Of a DNA stretch of 64,000 nucleotides, positions 10,445 to 21,233 are shown in pieces. The position numbers and the translations under genes were made by a program. The DNA lies in assembly GCA_019448385.1 (NCBI GenBank), contig JAGTXO010000038.1, positions 248,001 through 312,000 on the forward strand. The letters are read 5' to 3'. The stretch comes from Diacronema lutheri (taxonomy: Eukaryota; Haptophyta; Pavlovophyceae; Pavlovales; Pavlovaceae). Each line of letters begins with the position of its first letter. The stretch's first letter is position 1. Under the pieces are notes generated by a model. It had not been told where the DNA came from, did no database searches, and saw only the letters and a program-made list of their open reading frames with translations.

Positions 10445-13148
10445 CGCTGTTGCAGTCGCAGCCCGCACGCTGGAGCGCAGCGCGCGCGGTATCGGCTGGC
10501 AGGTGCAGCTGCTGGGGGCCGTGGCAGAGCGTGGACTGGCGGTCCGCCCTCGCATGACATGGCCGCAGCAGCGGGACCTCCGCAGGGAAGAGCAGCGCAT
10601 GGCGAAGTGTCCGGTTGCGCGCAGCCGGCTTGTTGCCGCCGCTGCTGCTGCCGGGCGGTGAGGCGACGCGCGCGTCCGATGGGCCCGCGCGCGTTGAGGG
10701 CTGCGCACGAGCCGCAGGCCAGAGCAGCTCGGCCGCGAGCCCCTTCGCCGCAAGCCACTCGTCGATCGGCTGGCCGAGGAACGTGGGCATGCCGTTCGCA
10801 CCGCGCCGCGCAGCCGCGCCGCGGTCCGAATGGGCGCCGCCGGCAGGCGCACGAGCCGCGCCTGCAGCCGCGCTGCCCGTTGCGCCGCCGGTGTCCGCTG
10901 CCAGGCGGAACGGCGCGTCGAGTGGGTCGCGCAGCGCGCAGAACAGGCACGTGCGCACCTCGGCGCCAGAGCGTGCGCTTGCGCCGCCACTGCCGCCGCC
11001 CGGCGCGCGCGGCAGTGCGGCGCGCGCGAGTAACCGCCGCGTTTCAGCGGGCAGGGCAGACGGCCGTAAGCTCACCTCCCACACGCGCTGCCCGCCGCCC
11101 TGCGCACCGCAGCGCGCGAGCAGCCGCGCAGGCAGCAGACTCGTGCAGCCACGCGCGCCGCTTGCGCGCAGCAGCGGCCGAGGCGAGCGCGGCGGGCCGT
11201 GCGCGCCACCCGGCGGCGCGTTGCCGACGGCGCCCTCGCCGCTGCCGTGCTTGCCGCCGTCGCGGTGCTCGGCGCGAGCGCGGCACCGCTTGGCCGCGGC
11301 CGCAACGCTCGACGGCGCATGCGCGGCCACCGCGGCGGGCAGGATGGCGGCGCGGACGAGCACGGCCGCGCCCGGTGGCGCGCCACCCGGCGCGCCGCCA
11401 CCGACACCGCCACGTCCGCCCGAGCTGTCGGCCGCGGCCAGCGCGCTGCACGCGGGCGGATCCGCGCATTCGACGGGCGTGTCGTGCGCGGCGGGGTAGA
11501 GCACCGCGAGCAGCATCCGCGTCAGCTGCAGCGCCGCACGCCCGTCGCGCGCCTCGAGCTCGTGCGCGGCGGACGCGTCGTGCGCCGCGCCGTCGCCGTC
11601 GGCGCCGGCGCGTGCGGACGGGGCGACGAAGGGGCGAACGACCCCATCCTCCGCGCCGCGCGCTCCGCCACCAGCTGGCGCGCGCTCCGCCGGCGCGACG
11701 AGCAGCGCGCACGCGCGTGGCGAGAGGACTGCCGCGCGCAGCAACCGCATGGGCAACGCGCTCGCGGCTCGCGCGCGCGGCGTACCGCCGTCGCTCGCGC
11801 ATGCCGAGGGCGCAGCGATGGGAGGGCACGGCGCGGCGTTCGGTCCGGGCGATGTGCACCCGCCAGCCGTGGCACCTACGCCGCCCGGTGCAGCGCCAGC
11901 CGCGGCCTTGCCAGCCGTGGGCGCCACGCGCAGCACGGCAGCACAGCTGCCGCCGCTGCCGCTGCCGCCACTGCCGTGCGTGGAGGGGCCCAGCTGCAGC
12001 AGCGCGAATGGCTCGCACTCGAAGGCACAGCGGTCGTCCGCGTACGGCCAGTCGACGGTGGACGGCGCGCGCTCGCTCGACGCGCACGGGGCGCCACCGC
12101 CACCGCCGCCGCCACCGCCACCGCCGCTGCCGCCGCCGCCGTCGCCGTCGCCGCCGTCGCCGCCGCCCGGCGCGGGCGGAGCGCACAGGGCAAGAAGCGT
12201 AACGCTCAGCTCGCTCGGCTCAGCGCGGAGCGGCACACCGCTTGCGAATGGCGGCACGCACGCGCCTTGTGCGCTGCCCGCGCCGCCCATTCGCGCCGCG
12301 CCCAAAGCGGCGCAGCTGCGCGTGACGCGCAGAAGCAGCGCCCCGCCCGGCTGCGGCCGCGCGTTCGCCGCCGCCGCGACGCGCATGGCGCCGAGCAGCG
12401 GCGCTGGCAAGCCCGCGCACTCAAGCGCGGAGGACGAATCCGCGTCCAAGTCGAAGTCCGGATCTCCGCCCGCCTCCAAGTCCGGCGCCGCGCCCTCCGC
12501 GCCGTACTGGCGCGCAACGGCCGCGAGGTGGCGATGCTGCGGCGGCGAGACGATACGCGCGAGCGCAGCGGGCAGAGCGGGATGGAGGTGCGATGGGAGC
12601 GTGCAATCAAGGACGAGGACGGTGGCGCTGCCCAGGCCGGGTGGCGGGATCGCAGCCGGCGCGCTCGCCGGCGCATCGCCGGGCGCGTCGCCGGGCGCGT
12701 CGCCGGGCGCGCTGGCCTGCTCGCAGCGAGCATCGCTCAAGCAGCTCGCGGCAGCGCGCAGCGCAGCGACGAGCGGCGCGCAGCGGCCAGCATCCGGACT
12801 TGCGCCCGCGCTGCCGCCCTCGCCGTCCGGCTGCGTGCGCGGTGCCGTGAGCAGCACAAGCCGCCCGCTCCGTTTGAGGCCACGTAGTCTCTGATCGCAC
12901 AGAGCCTCAAGCGCGCGGCCGTGCGCTGGTTGGCAGACGAGTACGATGAGGTCGTACTGCTCGAGGCCGAGATCGACCTGACCGTCCTCCGCCTCCGCCT
13001 CCGCCTCCTCGTCGCGACGACCCAGCTGCCCGCCACTGCTCGGGACCACGGCGTGCGCGTTGAGGGCTGGCGGTGGAAGCGCGTTGGCGCAGCTGCGCGC
13101 AAGGGCCGTGCGCGCACCAACGGACGGACGGCACGCGCTCGTTGGCCA

Positions 13149-13181
<33 letters not shown>

Positions 13182-15244
13182 GTGCTGGTGCTGCTGCTGC
13201 TGGTGCTGCTGCTGCTGCTGCTGCTGCTGTGCGCTCGGCGCGAGCGCGGGCGGGCGCTGCCCCGCTGGGACGTCGTTGGCGCGCCACGCCGCGCCAACGC
13301 AGTCGGGGAGCTCGGACGCGCCGTGGCCGATGGCCACCGCGCCCGCCGCCGTCGCGAACGCTGTCATGCCCGCCGCCGCGCCCGCCGCCCCGCCCGTCGT
13401 TGCGCCCGCCGCAATGCCCATCGCGCGCGTGCCGTCGCCGTCGCCGCGCCCGTGACCGTTGCCGTTACGCTCCTCACCCGCGGGCGGTGCGCAGAGCAGG
13501 TGAAGCTCCGAGAAGGAGCCGTGCAGCCAACCGCCGCCGCGCAACTCGGCGCGCGCATTGCCCTCCTCGCCTCCTGCCTCGCGCCCCTCCAGCGCGACGG
13601 GCGCGCACTCGGCCATGCCGGGCGGCGGTAACTGTGGTAACTGCTGTAAGGGCTGGCTGAAGCTGGCGGCGCGGCCGACGCACGGTGCGGCTAGCGGCGC
13701 GCGAGCGCATGCGTGCGCGAGGCGCGCGGCAGTCGCGGTGCCATCGGGCGAAGGCGGCGGCTGCGGCTGCGGCACGGGCGCGACGAGTTCAGCGCAGCCA
13801 TTCCCCTCCTCCTTGCACGTCGCGCCCACGCGCCCTGCGCCGCTGCCCGGCTGCGCCCGCGGCGGTAGCGGCAGCGCATCGGACTCGGGCGAGCGTGGCC
13901 GCTTGTGGGCGCCTGCAGCCGCGCCGATGCCGCCGCCGTTGGCGGAGAGCGCCCGCTCGCTCGGCTCGGCGTGCACCGCGCGCTCGGCCGCGGTGGCATC
14001 CTGATCGCGCTGCGCGCCCCCCGCACACTCGGTCATGCTGGGCGGAAGCGTGTGCACCGCGAGCAATGGCGTGTGCGCGCCGCCGGTCGCGCGGCTCTCC
14101 GCCATGCCGACGGCTGCGGCCGCGCCGAGCGGCGCTCCGCGTGCGCACCGCGCGCGTGGCGCGCCCGCCGCGAGCGGCGAGCCGCGGAGGGGAGCGGCAG
14201 GCGGCCGCCGCGCGCTCGCGCCAGCGCCGGCGCCGACGGCAACAGCGCGGCGGTGCGCGGCGACTGTACCCGAGACGCACCCGCCGGCTGTGGGCGGCCG
14301 CTCCTCATCGCAGCCAAAGTCGCCCGCAGGCGGCGACGGCGCGCATGGCTGCGCGGCCGCGGCCGGCGCGGCTGCGATGGGCCCGCCGGCGATGGGCGGG
14401 GACGAGGAGGGCGACGCGGGTGCGGCGGACGGTTGCTCGACCGGTGTGGACGACGGCCGTGCGCGATAGACCGGATGATTGGTCGCATCGCATTCCTTGA
14501 CCTATGGCAAAATGAGAGGGGGGGGGGGGGGAGGGGAGGGGGGGGCGGGGGCAGGGCGGGGCTACGTGAGCGGAGCAGCGCGCGAAAGGCGCACGCGGGC
14601 GCGCATCGGACAGTGGCATTTGGCACGAATACATGGACGGGCCTGCCAGCCAGCCGGGCAGCCATGCGCGCTCGTGCCCGGCCGGCCGGACCGCCGTGCG
14701 TGGCTGATGCCTCGGCCGCGAACGCGCCGCCGGCGGAGCAGAGGCGGCGCGGCACGGCGGGCGCGCGCGCCATCATGCGGCGGCGCACCCACTGCGGATG
14801 CTTGAGCCTCGCGTGCTTGCGCGCGCCGTCGTAGTGCGAGAAGAGGCGCGTGCACTTCGGATGGCAGCACTCCCACCAGAGCTTGCTCTCGGAGTCTGCG
14901 CCGCCACCCGCGCCACGCGAGCCGCCACCGCGCGATTCGGTGCCGGCGTCCGGCTCGCCGACCGCCGGCGTCGCGCTCGAACGAGCGGCGCCGCGCGAGA
15001 AGGAGGCGATGTCTTGCTCGGCGTGCGCGGCGAACGCGCACGCTCCAGCCGCGCCGGTGACGTGCTCGGGCGCGCCGCGGCATGCGCCGGCATGCGCTCC
15101 GGGCGGCGGCGTGCCACCGGCAAAGCCAACGGGGCAGCCACCACCGGCGATAGCCGATCCGATCGGCGCGCCGTCGGTATGGCGCGTGCTCGCGCTCGGC
15201 GCGGCCGCGAGCAGCGCGAGCGCCTGCGCCGCCTCCTCCGCCAT
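8320..15244 (-). CDS. Large C2H2 zinc-finger, low-complexity protein of unknown function
   Basis: Exon 1 (14789-15244) starts MAEEAAQALALLAA and carries a C2H2-like finger, WWECCHPKCTRLFSHYDG followed by ARKHARLKHPQW. A 287-nt intron (14502-14788, donor GTGCGC, acceptor GCCATAG after a long C-rich tract) joins in phase 0 to VKECDATNHPVYRARP. Exon 2 runs through a Gln/His tract (about 13148-13230), a segment with YDLIVLVCQPAHGRALEALC, a run of about 13 Cys next to poly-Gly (about 10330-10445), and a helical C-terminal part. Near 8917-8948 the plausible protein moves to another frame and continues acidic and helical (ERHLRARLARLEASCAWAEA) to the stop at 8320. Either the (CG)n tract there has an indel, or a 65-nt intron removes it. 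Product is probably near 2300 aa. I do not recognise the family; a nuclear regulatory role is only suggested by the finger and the low-complexity regions. Confidence 0.65.
10330..10445 (-). repeat. Trinucleotide repeats encoding poly-Cys next to poly-Gly
   Basis: On the coding (minus) strand a TGC repeat encodes about 13 consecutive Cys directly followed by a GGC repeat encoding poly-Gly. The plus strand reads as poly-Pro/poly-Gln, which could mislead gene callers. The minus reading is preferred because that frame is continuous over several kilobases and joins the upstream finger exon in phase. Confidence 0.7.
13148..13230 (-). repeat. CAG/CAC repeat encoding a Gln/His-rich tract
   Basis: On the coding strand, interrupted CAG repeats with CAC codons encode mixed poly-Gln/His in the same large finger protein that carries the TGC repeat encoding poly-Cys about 2.7 kb downstream. 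It is the same triplet in a different frame. Confidence 0.75.
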
Positions 15245-15327
15245 GCAGCCTCACGGGGTAAGTGCGCCTGCGGACGGACGCCGGTGCCACCCGGACATGG
15301 CAAAGCCCGGACGAGCTGGGTCGGAGG
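15245..15327. promoter_or_regulatory. Very short bidirectional promoter / 5' leader region
   Basis: 83 bp separate the start codon of the minus-strand finger gene (15244) from the chosen Vps23/TSG101 start (15328). The minus ATG sits in a CATG palindrome, so the plus strand also has an ATG at 15243, followed by CAGCCTCACGG and a strong donor-like GTAAGT. A 5-codon first coding exon of the plus gene is therefore an alternative. Confidence 0.4.
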
Positions 15328-16743
15328 ATGGGGTGGCTGTGGAGGGGCCAGCAGCAGGCGCAGCCGCCCACGGGGTATGGGCAGTATGGGCAGGTGGCGC
15401 ACACGACGACGGACCACGGCGCCGCGCCGCCGCCGCACTCGCCCGTGTCGGCCACCGTTGCCGATGCGCTGCACGTCATCGACACCGCGTGCTCGCAGCA
15501 GCGCGCGCCGATGCCCTATCCGGAGCGCGCCCTGCTCTTTGCGCACGTCGGCGCGTGCTGCGAGCTCTTCCCCGGGCTGCGGCCGGTGCATGCCTCGCTG
15601 CTCAATTGGCCACACCCGTTGCTCGCGCTCTCGGGCACGATCCCCATCATCCACGACTACAGCCGGTACAACATCCCGGTGGTCGTGTACGTCCTCCCGT
15701 CCTATCCGCACGCGTGGCCGTCGGACGGGCTCGGCGGCGTCACGGCCCCGGTCCTCGCGTTCGTCACGCCAACGGCGCAGATGGTGCTTTGTGGCGACCA
15801 CCCGCACCTCGACCCGCTCGTCCGCGGCCAGTGCGTGCTCGGCGCGCTCCGCCATTGGACGCCGCACCAGTCGTCCCTGCTTGGTGCCGTCTCGGAGATG
15901 GCCGCAGAGTTCTCGCACGCGCCGCCCGTACACTCGCTCCCGTCCGGCGGCGGCGCGGCCACGGGCGCGCAGGCCACCCCGCTGCCGCCCGCGTCCGCCG
16001 CGTACGCCGCGCCCGCGCCGCCCGCAGCAGTGGGCGGCGCGGGCGCATCAGCGGTCGCCGTCGCTTACCCCGCGGGCGCGCGCGCGCCGGCAGCGCCGCT
16101 CGCGACGGTGGTCGCGCCGAGCGCGGGCGCGGGCGCGAGCGTGGGCGTGGGCGCGAGCGCGGGCGCCGCCGGCCCGATCCGCCCATCCCGCCCGCCTGAC
16201 CTCGGCGAGGAGCTCGCGATGGGCCGGCGCTCCTACCTCGCCGCGCAGCTGCGCGCGAGGGCGCGCGGGCTGCACACGTCGCACGCGGCTCGGCTGGCGG
16301 AGCTGCGCGCGCAGCGGCAGCGGCTGCAGCAGCGCGCGGTGGCGATCGTCGAGGCCGACGCGGCCGCCGCGCGCGCGCGCGGCGATGCGCAGCGCGCGGC
16401 GCTCGCGCGCTCCGAGGCGCGCGGTGCGCTTGAGGATTGGGCGCAGCGGCATGCGGCGGCGCTGCGCGGTGAGAATGCGGTTGGTCAGGGCGACGTGCGC
16501 GAGGCGCCGCCGCTCGCGCACCTCGTCGCACCGGCCGACGCGCGCAGCGCGCGGCTGCTACGCGCGCTCGCCGACGAGCGCGCGTTGCGCGAGGCGCTCA
16601 CGCTGGTATCGGCGCTGCAGGCGAGCGGTGTGGTGGACGCGGCCACGTTTGTCCGGCTCACGCGCCGGCTGAGCCGCGAGCTCTTCTTCGCCGTCGACGC
16701 GCGCATGGCGGCGGGAGGGCCTGCGGCCCCTGCTCCTGCGTGA
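15328..16743 (+). CDS. VPS23: Vps23/TSG101-like ESCRT-I subunit
   Basis: Predicted 471 aa. The N-terminal UEV domain (about residues 35-190) is recognisable from TVADALHVIDTACS, LLALSGTIPIIHDYSRYN, IPVVVYVLPSYPHAWP, PTAQMVLCGDHPHLDP and LRHWTPHQSSLLGAVSEM, matching the TSG101 order (GTIPV, YNIP, TYP, HP.S.LLGLI). This UBC-like fold lacks the catalytic Cys and binds ubiquitin and PTAP-type motifs. A Pro/Ala-rich linker and a coiled coil (about residues 290-380) follow, then a C-terminal steadiness box with LQASGVVDAATFVRLTRRLSR, which anchors it in ESCRT-I. Role: sorting ubiquitinated cargo into multivesicular endosomes. Start ATG at 15328 (MGWLWRGQQQ); an alternative first exon at 15243 cannot be excluded. 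No intron is needed. Length is slightly above human TSG101. Confidence 0.88.
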   Translation: MGWLWRGQQQAQPPTGYGQYGQVAHTTTDHGAAPPPHSPVSATVADALHVIDTACSQQRAPMPYPERALLFAHVGACCELFPGLRPVHASLLNWPHPLLALSGTIPIIHDYSRYNIPVVVYVLPSYPHAWPSDGLGGVTAPVLAFVTPTAQMVLCGDHPHLDPLVRGQCVLGALRHWTPHQSSLLGAVSEMAAEFSHAPPVHSLPSGGGAATGAQATPLPPASAAYAAPAPPAAVGGAGASAVAVAYPAGARAPAAPLATVVAPSAGAGASVGVGASAGAAGPIRPSRPPDLGEELAMGRRSYLAAQLRARARGLHTSHAARLAELRAQRQRLQQRAVAIVEADAAAARARGDAQRAALARSEARGALEDWAQRHAAALRGENAVGQGDVREAPPLAHLVAPADARSARLLRALADERALREALTLVSALQASGVVDAATFVRLTRRLSRELFFAVDARMAAGGPAAPAPA

Positions 16744-16883
16744 CTGGCAACTGCCCGCCGGACTAGTACTCACATACGATTTTCTGCTCGTGAAAAATTC
16801 GAGCGTCTCAAAATCTCGAGGTACCCCTGCGCCCTTCAACCTCTGCCGGTGGAGCTCGGGGGACAGGCGTTCGGGGGCCGAGC

Positions 16884-19427
16884 ATGGCAGCCGTGCGCAC
16901 GTCGCCCAGCCCGCGGCGCGTGAAGCTCGCGCTGCCCTTTTCCAGCGCGTGCGCCTCGGCCGGCGCCGACGAGGCCGCAGCGGATGACGACGACGTCCGC
17001 TCGGTGCGCTCGTACGCGTCGGCGCGCTCGGGCGTGAGCGGCGTCTCGGGCTTCTCGCGGCCGGCGTCTGCGGCGCGGTACCCGCCGGCGAGCAGCGTCT
17101 TCTCTCCTGCATCATCTTCGCACGCCGTCGGGGCCGCCGCCTCCGAGGTCTCGCTCACGTCGTCGGCGAACGGCGGCGGCGCGTCGCCATTCCGGCTCGT
17201 CTCGCCGTCCTCGGGCACGCTGCTCGAGGGCGTGCACAAGGCGGCGTTCCTTGGCGACGGCGAGCTGCTTGCGCGCTGTTTGCACGAGCAACCCGAGGGC
17301 GTCTCGCTCGCCTCGCCCGACGGCTGGCTCCCGCTGCACTACGCGGCCGAGCACGGGCACGTCGCGTGCGCCGACCAGCTCCTCGGCGGCAGCGCGCACG
17401 TCGACGCGCGCGGGCGCGACGGGTGGACGGCGCTCATGTGGGCCGCGCGACGCGGGCACGAGGCGATGGTGGACGTTCTGCTCGACGCCGGCGCGGACAC
17501 CGCCCTCGCCCACGTCAAGGGCTGGTGCGCGCGCGCGCGCACGCACGCGCGCGGCACTTGCAGGCGCTTGCCGCCCCGCGGCTCGGCGCCGCGGCCGCGC
17601 GCGCGCTCACGGCCGCGTGCGCACCCGCGCCGCGCTTCGCCTCGCAGGACGGCTCTGCACCTCTCCGCCGCGTGCGGGCACACCAAGATTTGCCGCCGGC
17701 TCGTCTCGGCAGGCGCCAATGTGTTCGCGGTCACGCAGAAGCGGGCGACCGCCCTCCACCTCGCCGTCTCTCAGCGCAGGCTGTCGGTGACGCGGCTGCT
17801 GCTGCAGCTGCTCGCCGCGACGTACGGCGCCGATCCCGCCGACTTTGTCGAGCGCCGCGACGTGACCGGCTCGAGTGCGCTGCACGTCGCCGCGCAGGCG
17901 GACTGCCCGTTCACCATTTTTGAGCTCCTCCTCCAGCATGGCGCGCGGAGGGACTCGCTCGACGCGGTGGGGCGCACGGCGCTCGCCGTGTACGAGCGGC
18001 GCGAGCGCGCGCTCGCCGCGTCGAGCTCCGCCACGGCGAGCGCGCGCACGCGCGTGCGCGAATCCGCCGAGCGCAACCGTATCCGCTCGCTGCTCGCGCC
18101 GCGCCGCGCGGCCGCCGACGACCACGCCGCTGGCATCGATGCGCTCCACTTCGCCTTCCGAGGCGTTGCGACCGATGCGATGATCGCGCAGCTGCGCGCC
18201 GCGGCGGAGGCGAGCTCGCCGCCGCACGCACCTGACGTGTCGCTGCCCGCGCGTGAGCGCTCGCGCGTCGCCGCCGCCGCCGCAGCGACCGCCGCGCGGC
18301 GGAGGCACGCGACGTTGCTGCTCGGGATCCTCAGCCCGCAGGAGTGGGGCGCGGCGGCGGCCGCGCTGCTCGGCGAGGACAAGCGTGCCTCGCCAAAGGA
18401 GTGCCGCTGCGCCAGCGCGTACGCGACGCCGCTCACGTCGCCGCCCTCCGCGGGCAGCAGCGGCAGCGCCGGCCGCGCGCAGGCCGCCGCCGCCAGCCGG
18501 CGCACGACGCCGACGCCGCTCGCCGACACCGAGAGCGAGGCGCCCTACGCTGCTTACGTCCCCTTCGAGCCCAAGGGCAACGCCGCGGCGATGCGCGCGG
18601 GCGCGATGCGCTTCGCCGTCGGGCAGGACGCGACGACGAGCCCCGCTGCGCGCGCGGACGAGAGCAATGGAGCCCTGGGCGCGCGCGACACGTGCGGCAT
18701 GTGCGACACGCGCGACACGTGCGGCATGTGCGCCGTCTCGGGCGCCGACGCGGCGCGCGCGCCGAGCGGTGGCGCGGCGGTCTGTGCCGCTTCCGACGGC
18801 GGCGTGTGCGGTGGCGCGGCGGCTCGAGTGGACGGTGCACGCGCGACGGCGGGCTCGCCCGCAGCTCGCACCGCCGTGTCGGCCGCCGCCGTGCCCGCCG
18901 CCGCGCCCGCCGCCGCGCCCGCCGCCGCGTCGGCCAGCGCCGAGGGCGCTGTGGTGTTGGGCGCTGCCGCCGCCGCCGCCGTCTTCGCGGCCGCGCGCGC
19001 CGCTTCGCCTGCGGCTGAAGACGATGCCGTGAGCGCCGCCGCTGCCGGCGGCGATGGCGGCAGGAGCGGCACCCATGGCTATGCTAAGGACCGTGCCCAG
19101 GGCTCAGCGGCCACTGGCGCGCGGGCCGATTCCGCCGACGCGCACATGGCGCGCCCGCCCGCAAGCGAAGCACCAACGGCTGGCGCGCTGCACGGCGCGC
19201 TCGTCCCGGTGGCCGGCAGCGGCGTCGACGACGCGGCCGAGACGCTCGCAGCCGACGCCGACGCCCTCGGCCAGAAGCGTCGCCGTCGCTCTGGTCCAAA
19301 CGCGCTCGCTGCCGTGTGCTGCGCGGCCCTTCTGCTCGCGATTGCGCTGCTCATCCTCTCTGTGAGGCGCCACACGCATGCGCCCAACCGCATGCGCGCA
19401 CACTCACATGCGACACACCCACACATG

Positions 19428-19461
<34 letters not shown>

Positions 19462-20645
19462 GCGCGCGTGCGCAGCCTGAACCCTCACGAGAGATCTCTC
19501 CGCGCGCGCGCCCGTGACGGCCCCTGCGCTCGCGCGCCTCTCAGACGGAAGCGGGCTGCTCGCTGCCGCCGTCCGTCCAGCCGCTGCCCGGCCGGTGTGC
19601 GCCCACGCCGTCGCTCGGCGCCACCCCCCAGATTGCGCCCGTCGTCTCGCACGCGGTCGGCGCGGAGGTGTGGCGCGGCGCGTCCGCGTCGCTCGCGCAC
19701 AACTGCTCGGCGCCAAGCGACGGCGACGTGTGGCTCTCCGCCTTCCCGCGCGGTGCCCTCTACCTCTTTGCGGCTGGCCGCTGGGGCACGGTCTGCGTGC
19801 ACGGCTTCGACCGTTACCAGACGTTTCAGGCATTGTACCCGGCGGCGGGGATTGTGTGCAAGCAGCTCGGATACACGACGCGTGCCGCGGCCTTTGTGGG
19901 CGCGCGCAGGACCGCGCTCGAGCGCGACGGCGCGCATTCGGGCGGGCTGGGCGATGGCGGCGAGCGGCGCGGCCGGCGGCTGCACGGCGACGGCGCGGCC
20001 GCGGCGCCGGCGCACGGCGCGCTGCCCGACGGCGCCAGCGCAGCGGCGGTTGAGGCGGAGGCCATCGAGGCGCCGCGCGTGCGCGTGCCGATGAACTCGA
20101 TGTGGGCGCACTGCCAGGGCGGCGAGTCGGCGCTCACGCGCTGCGGCAACGACCGGTGGGTCTACGCCGGCAACAACGCCGCAGCCGATGCCGCCAAGTG
20201 CGAGACGCACGCGGACGATGTGATCGTCGAATGCGCGGGCGAGCGCGTGGGCAGCATGCCGTCGCAGGATGCGGCCGACGATGCCGAGCCCGACGGGCCC
20301 CTCGTCGAGGGCTCTGCGCGGTACACGCGCGTGTGCGGCTCTCGCGCGCGCAGGCAGAACGCAAAACGGCCGCACTACGACAGCGCAGCGAACTGGCTGG
20401 GCGTCGCCGCGCACGAGCGGCCGGCGTGGGTCGACGTCGATGTCGGCCCGGACGCCGCGCCCGCCCAACGCGCCGAGCGCACGCCCGAGCGCCCGCCCGT
20501 TACGAACGCCGCGCGCACACTGAGCGCCGCCGCTGTTGCGCTCGCAGCCGCGCTCGCGCTCGTCGCGGCGGCACGCGAGAGGCGACGGGCGCGCGAGGCA
20601 GCTTGCCCCGCCCGCCGAGTGGTGCGGCTTCACGAGCTGCTCTGA
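16884..20645 (+). CDS. Ankyrin repeat - transmembrane - SRCR domain - transmembrane fusion protein
   Basis: Three exons, 16884-17524, 17648-19361 and 19545-20645, encode about 1151 aa. Intron 1 (123 nt, donor GTGCGC) splits a Trp codon inside an ankyrin repeat and restores HVKGW-TALHLSAACGHTK. Intron 2 (183 nt, donor GTGAGG, acceptor CCTCTCAG) holds a CA microsatellite and is phase 0. Ankyrin repeats span about residues 112-330 (DGWLPLHYAAEHGHVACA, DGWTALMWAARRGHEAM). After a low-complexity linker comes a hydrophobic helix ending exon 2 (LAAVCCAALLLAIALLILS). Exon 3 gives an SRCR-type domain (about 860-1015): GRWGTVCVHGF, AGIVCKQLGYTT, MWAHCQGGESALTRC, ADDVIVEC. A second hydrophobic segment lies near 1110-1130, before a basic tail. 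Likely topology is cytosolic ankyrin, external SRCR. Ligand and role are unknown. If intron 2 were not spliced, the result would be two separate proteins. Confidence 0.8.
19432..19460. repeat. CA-rich microsatellite in intron
   Basis: A (CA)n run followed by CGCGCG lies in intron 2 of the ankyrin-SRCR gene. Read through as coding it gives a His/Thr string, which is why an unspliced model would end at 19517. Confidence 0.8.
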
Positions 20646-20777
20646 GCTGCAGTGATGATGGTGCGTGAGCGGCTGAGAGCCTATATATTGTGCGAGATGA
20701 ATGTGGCTGGCTGCGTGCTGGAACCAGCTGGCTTGGAACCCCCAGCGCGGGCCGGGCGAGGTGACAGCACCGCCCCG
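20646..20777. other. Convergent intergenic spacer
   Basis: 132 bp between the stop codons of the ankyrin-SRCR gene (+) and the Cys-rich gene (-). It contains a short AT-rich CTATATATTG at about 20690, which lies downstream of both genes and so is more likely a 3'-end signal than a TATA box. Confidence 0.4.
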
Positions 20778-21233
20778 TCAATGAGTGTCGCGCGCTGCGC
20801 GCCGCACGCCCGCCGCCTCGGACAACGCGCGGCCCACGGCGGTGCCATCGAGGCCGGGTATCGACGGCGGCCGGTCGGTCCCATATTCGACGTTCGAGCG
20901 CAGGCGGCCGGACAGCCGGTTGCCATAGTCGTACGCAGAGGCGAATCCAACCTCGCCTGCGTCGGCGCTGACCGAGCCTGAGAGCCCGTCACGCCTGTCC
21001 GGCTGCGCGCAGTACTCGGCGCACGTCTCTTTGCAGTAGCCGAGCGAGCCGGGAGCATTGCGCGCGCAGTTGGACGCACAGTCGTCAAAGCAGTCCTTGC
21101 TCGCCCGCGCGGCAAGTGGTAGCGCGAGCACAGAAGCCGCGAGCGCCCCAGAGACGGCCGCGCGCCTGTTCATCTGCACCGCCGGTCGTGTCGCGAGCGC
21201 CAGGGCGATAGAAATGATCGTCATCGCCGCCAT
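20778..21233 (-). CDS. Small Cys-rich protein, probably thylakoid-lumen targeted
   Basis: Single exon, 151 aa. The N-terminus MAAMTIISIALALATRPAVQ is hydrophobic, followed by a twin-arginine-like MNRRAAVSGALAASVLALP and a probable processing site after LAARA. The mature part starts SKDCFDDCASNCARNAPG and continues YCKETCAEYCAQPDRRDGLSG, six or seven Cys in a compact motif. It resembles small Cys-rich plastid proteins with FxDCxxxC motifs in plants and algae, which is a loose family resemblance. A bipartite leader (signal plus twin-arginine thylakoid signal) would fit a plastid of secondary origin. Function is unknown; disulphide bonding in the lumen is likely. ATG at 21233 chosen; an in-frame ATG at 21224 would shorten the leader by three residues. 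Confidence 0.7.
   Translation of the reverse strand: MAAMTIISIALALATRPAVQMNRRAAVSGALAASVLALPLAARASKDCFDDCASNCARNAPGSLGYCKETCAEYCAQPDRRDGLSGSVSADAGEVGFASAYDYGNRLSGRLRSNVEYGTDRPPSIPGLDGTAVGRALSEAAGVRRAARDTH

Noticed and set aside
9713-12202. Long plus-strand frames opposite the finger gene, including poly-Pro/poly-Gln
   Set aside because: Arg/Ala-rich composition with no domain. The minus frame is longer and continues from a zinc-finger exon.
17525-17647. Treating the Arg-rich stretch in the ankyrin protein as coding
   Set aside because: It is a 123-nt intron without stops; removing it restores a canonical ankyrin repeat (GW-TALHLSAACGH).
20688-20700. TATATATT as a TATA box
   Set aside because: It lies between the 3' ends of two convergent genes, downstream of both.
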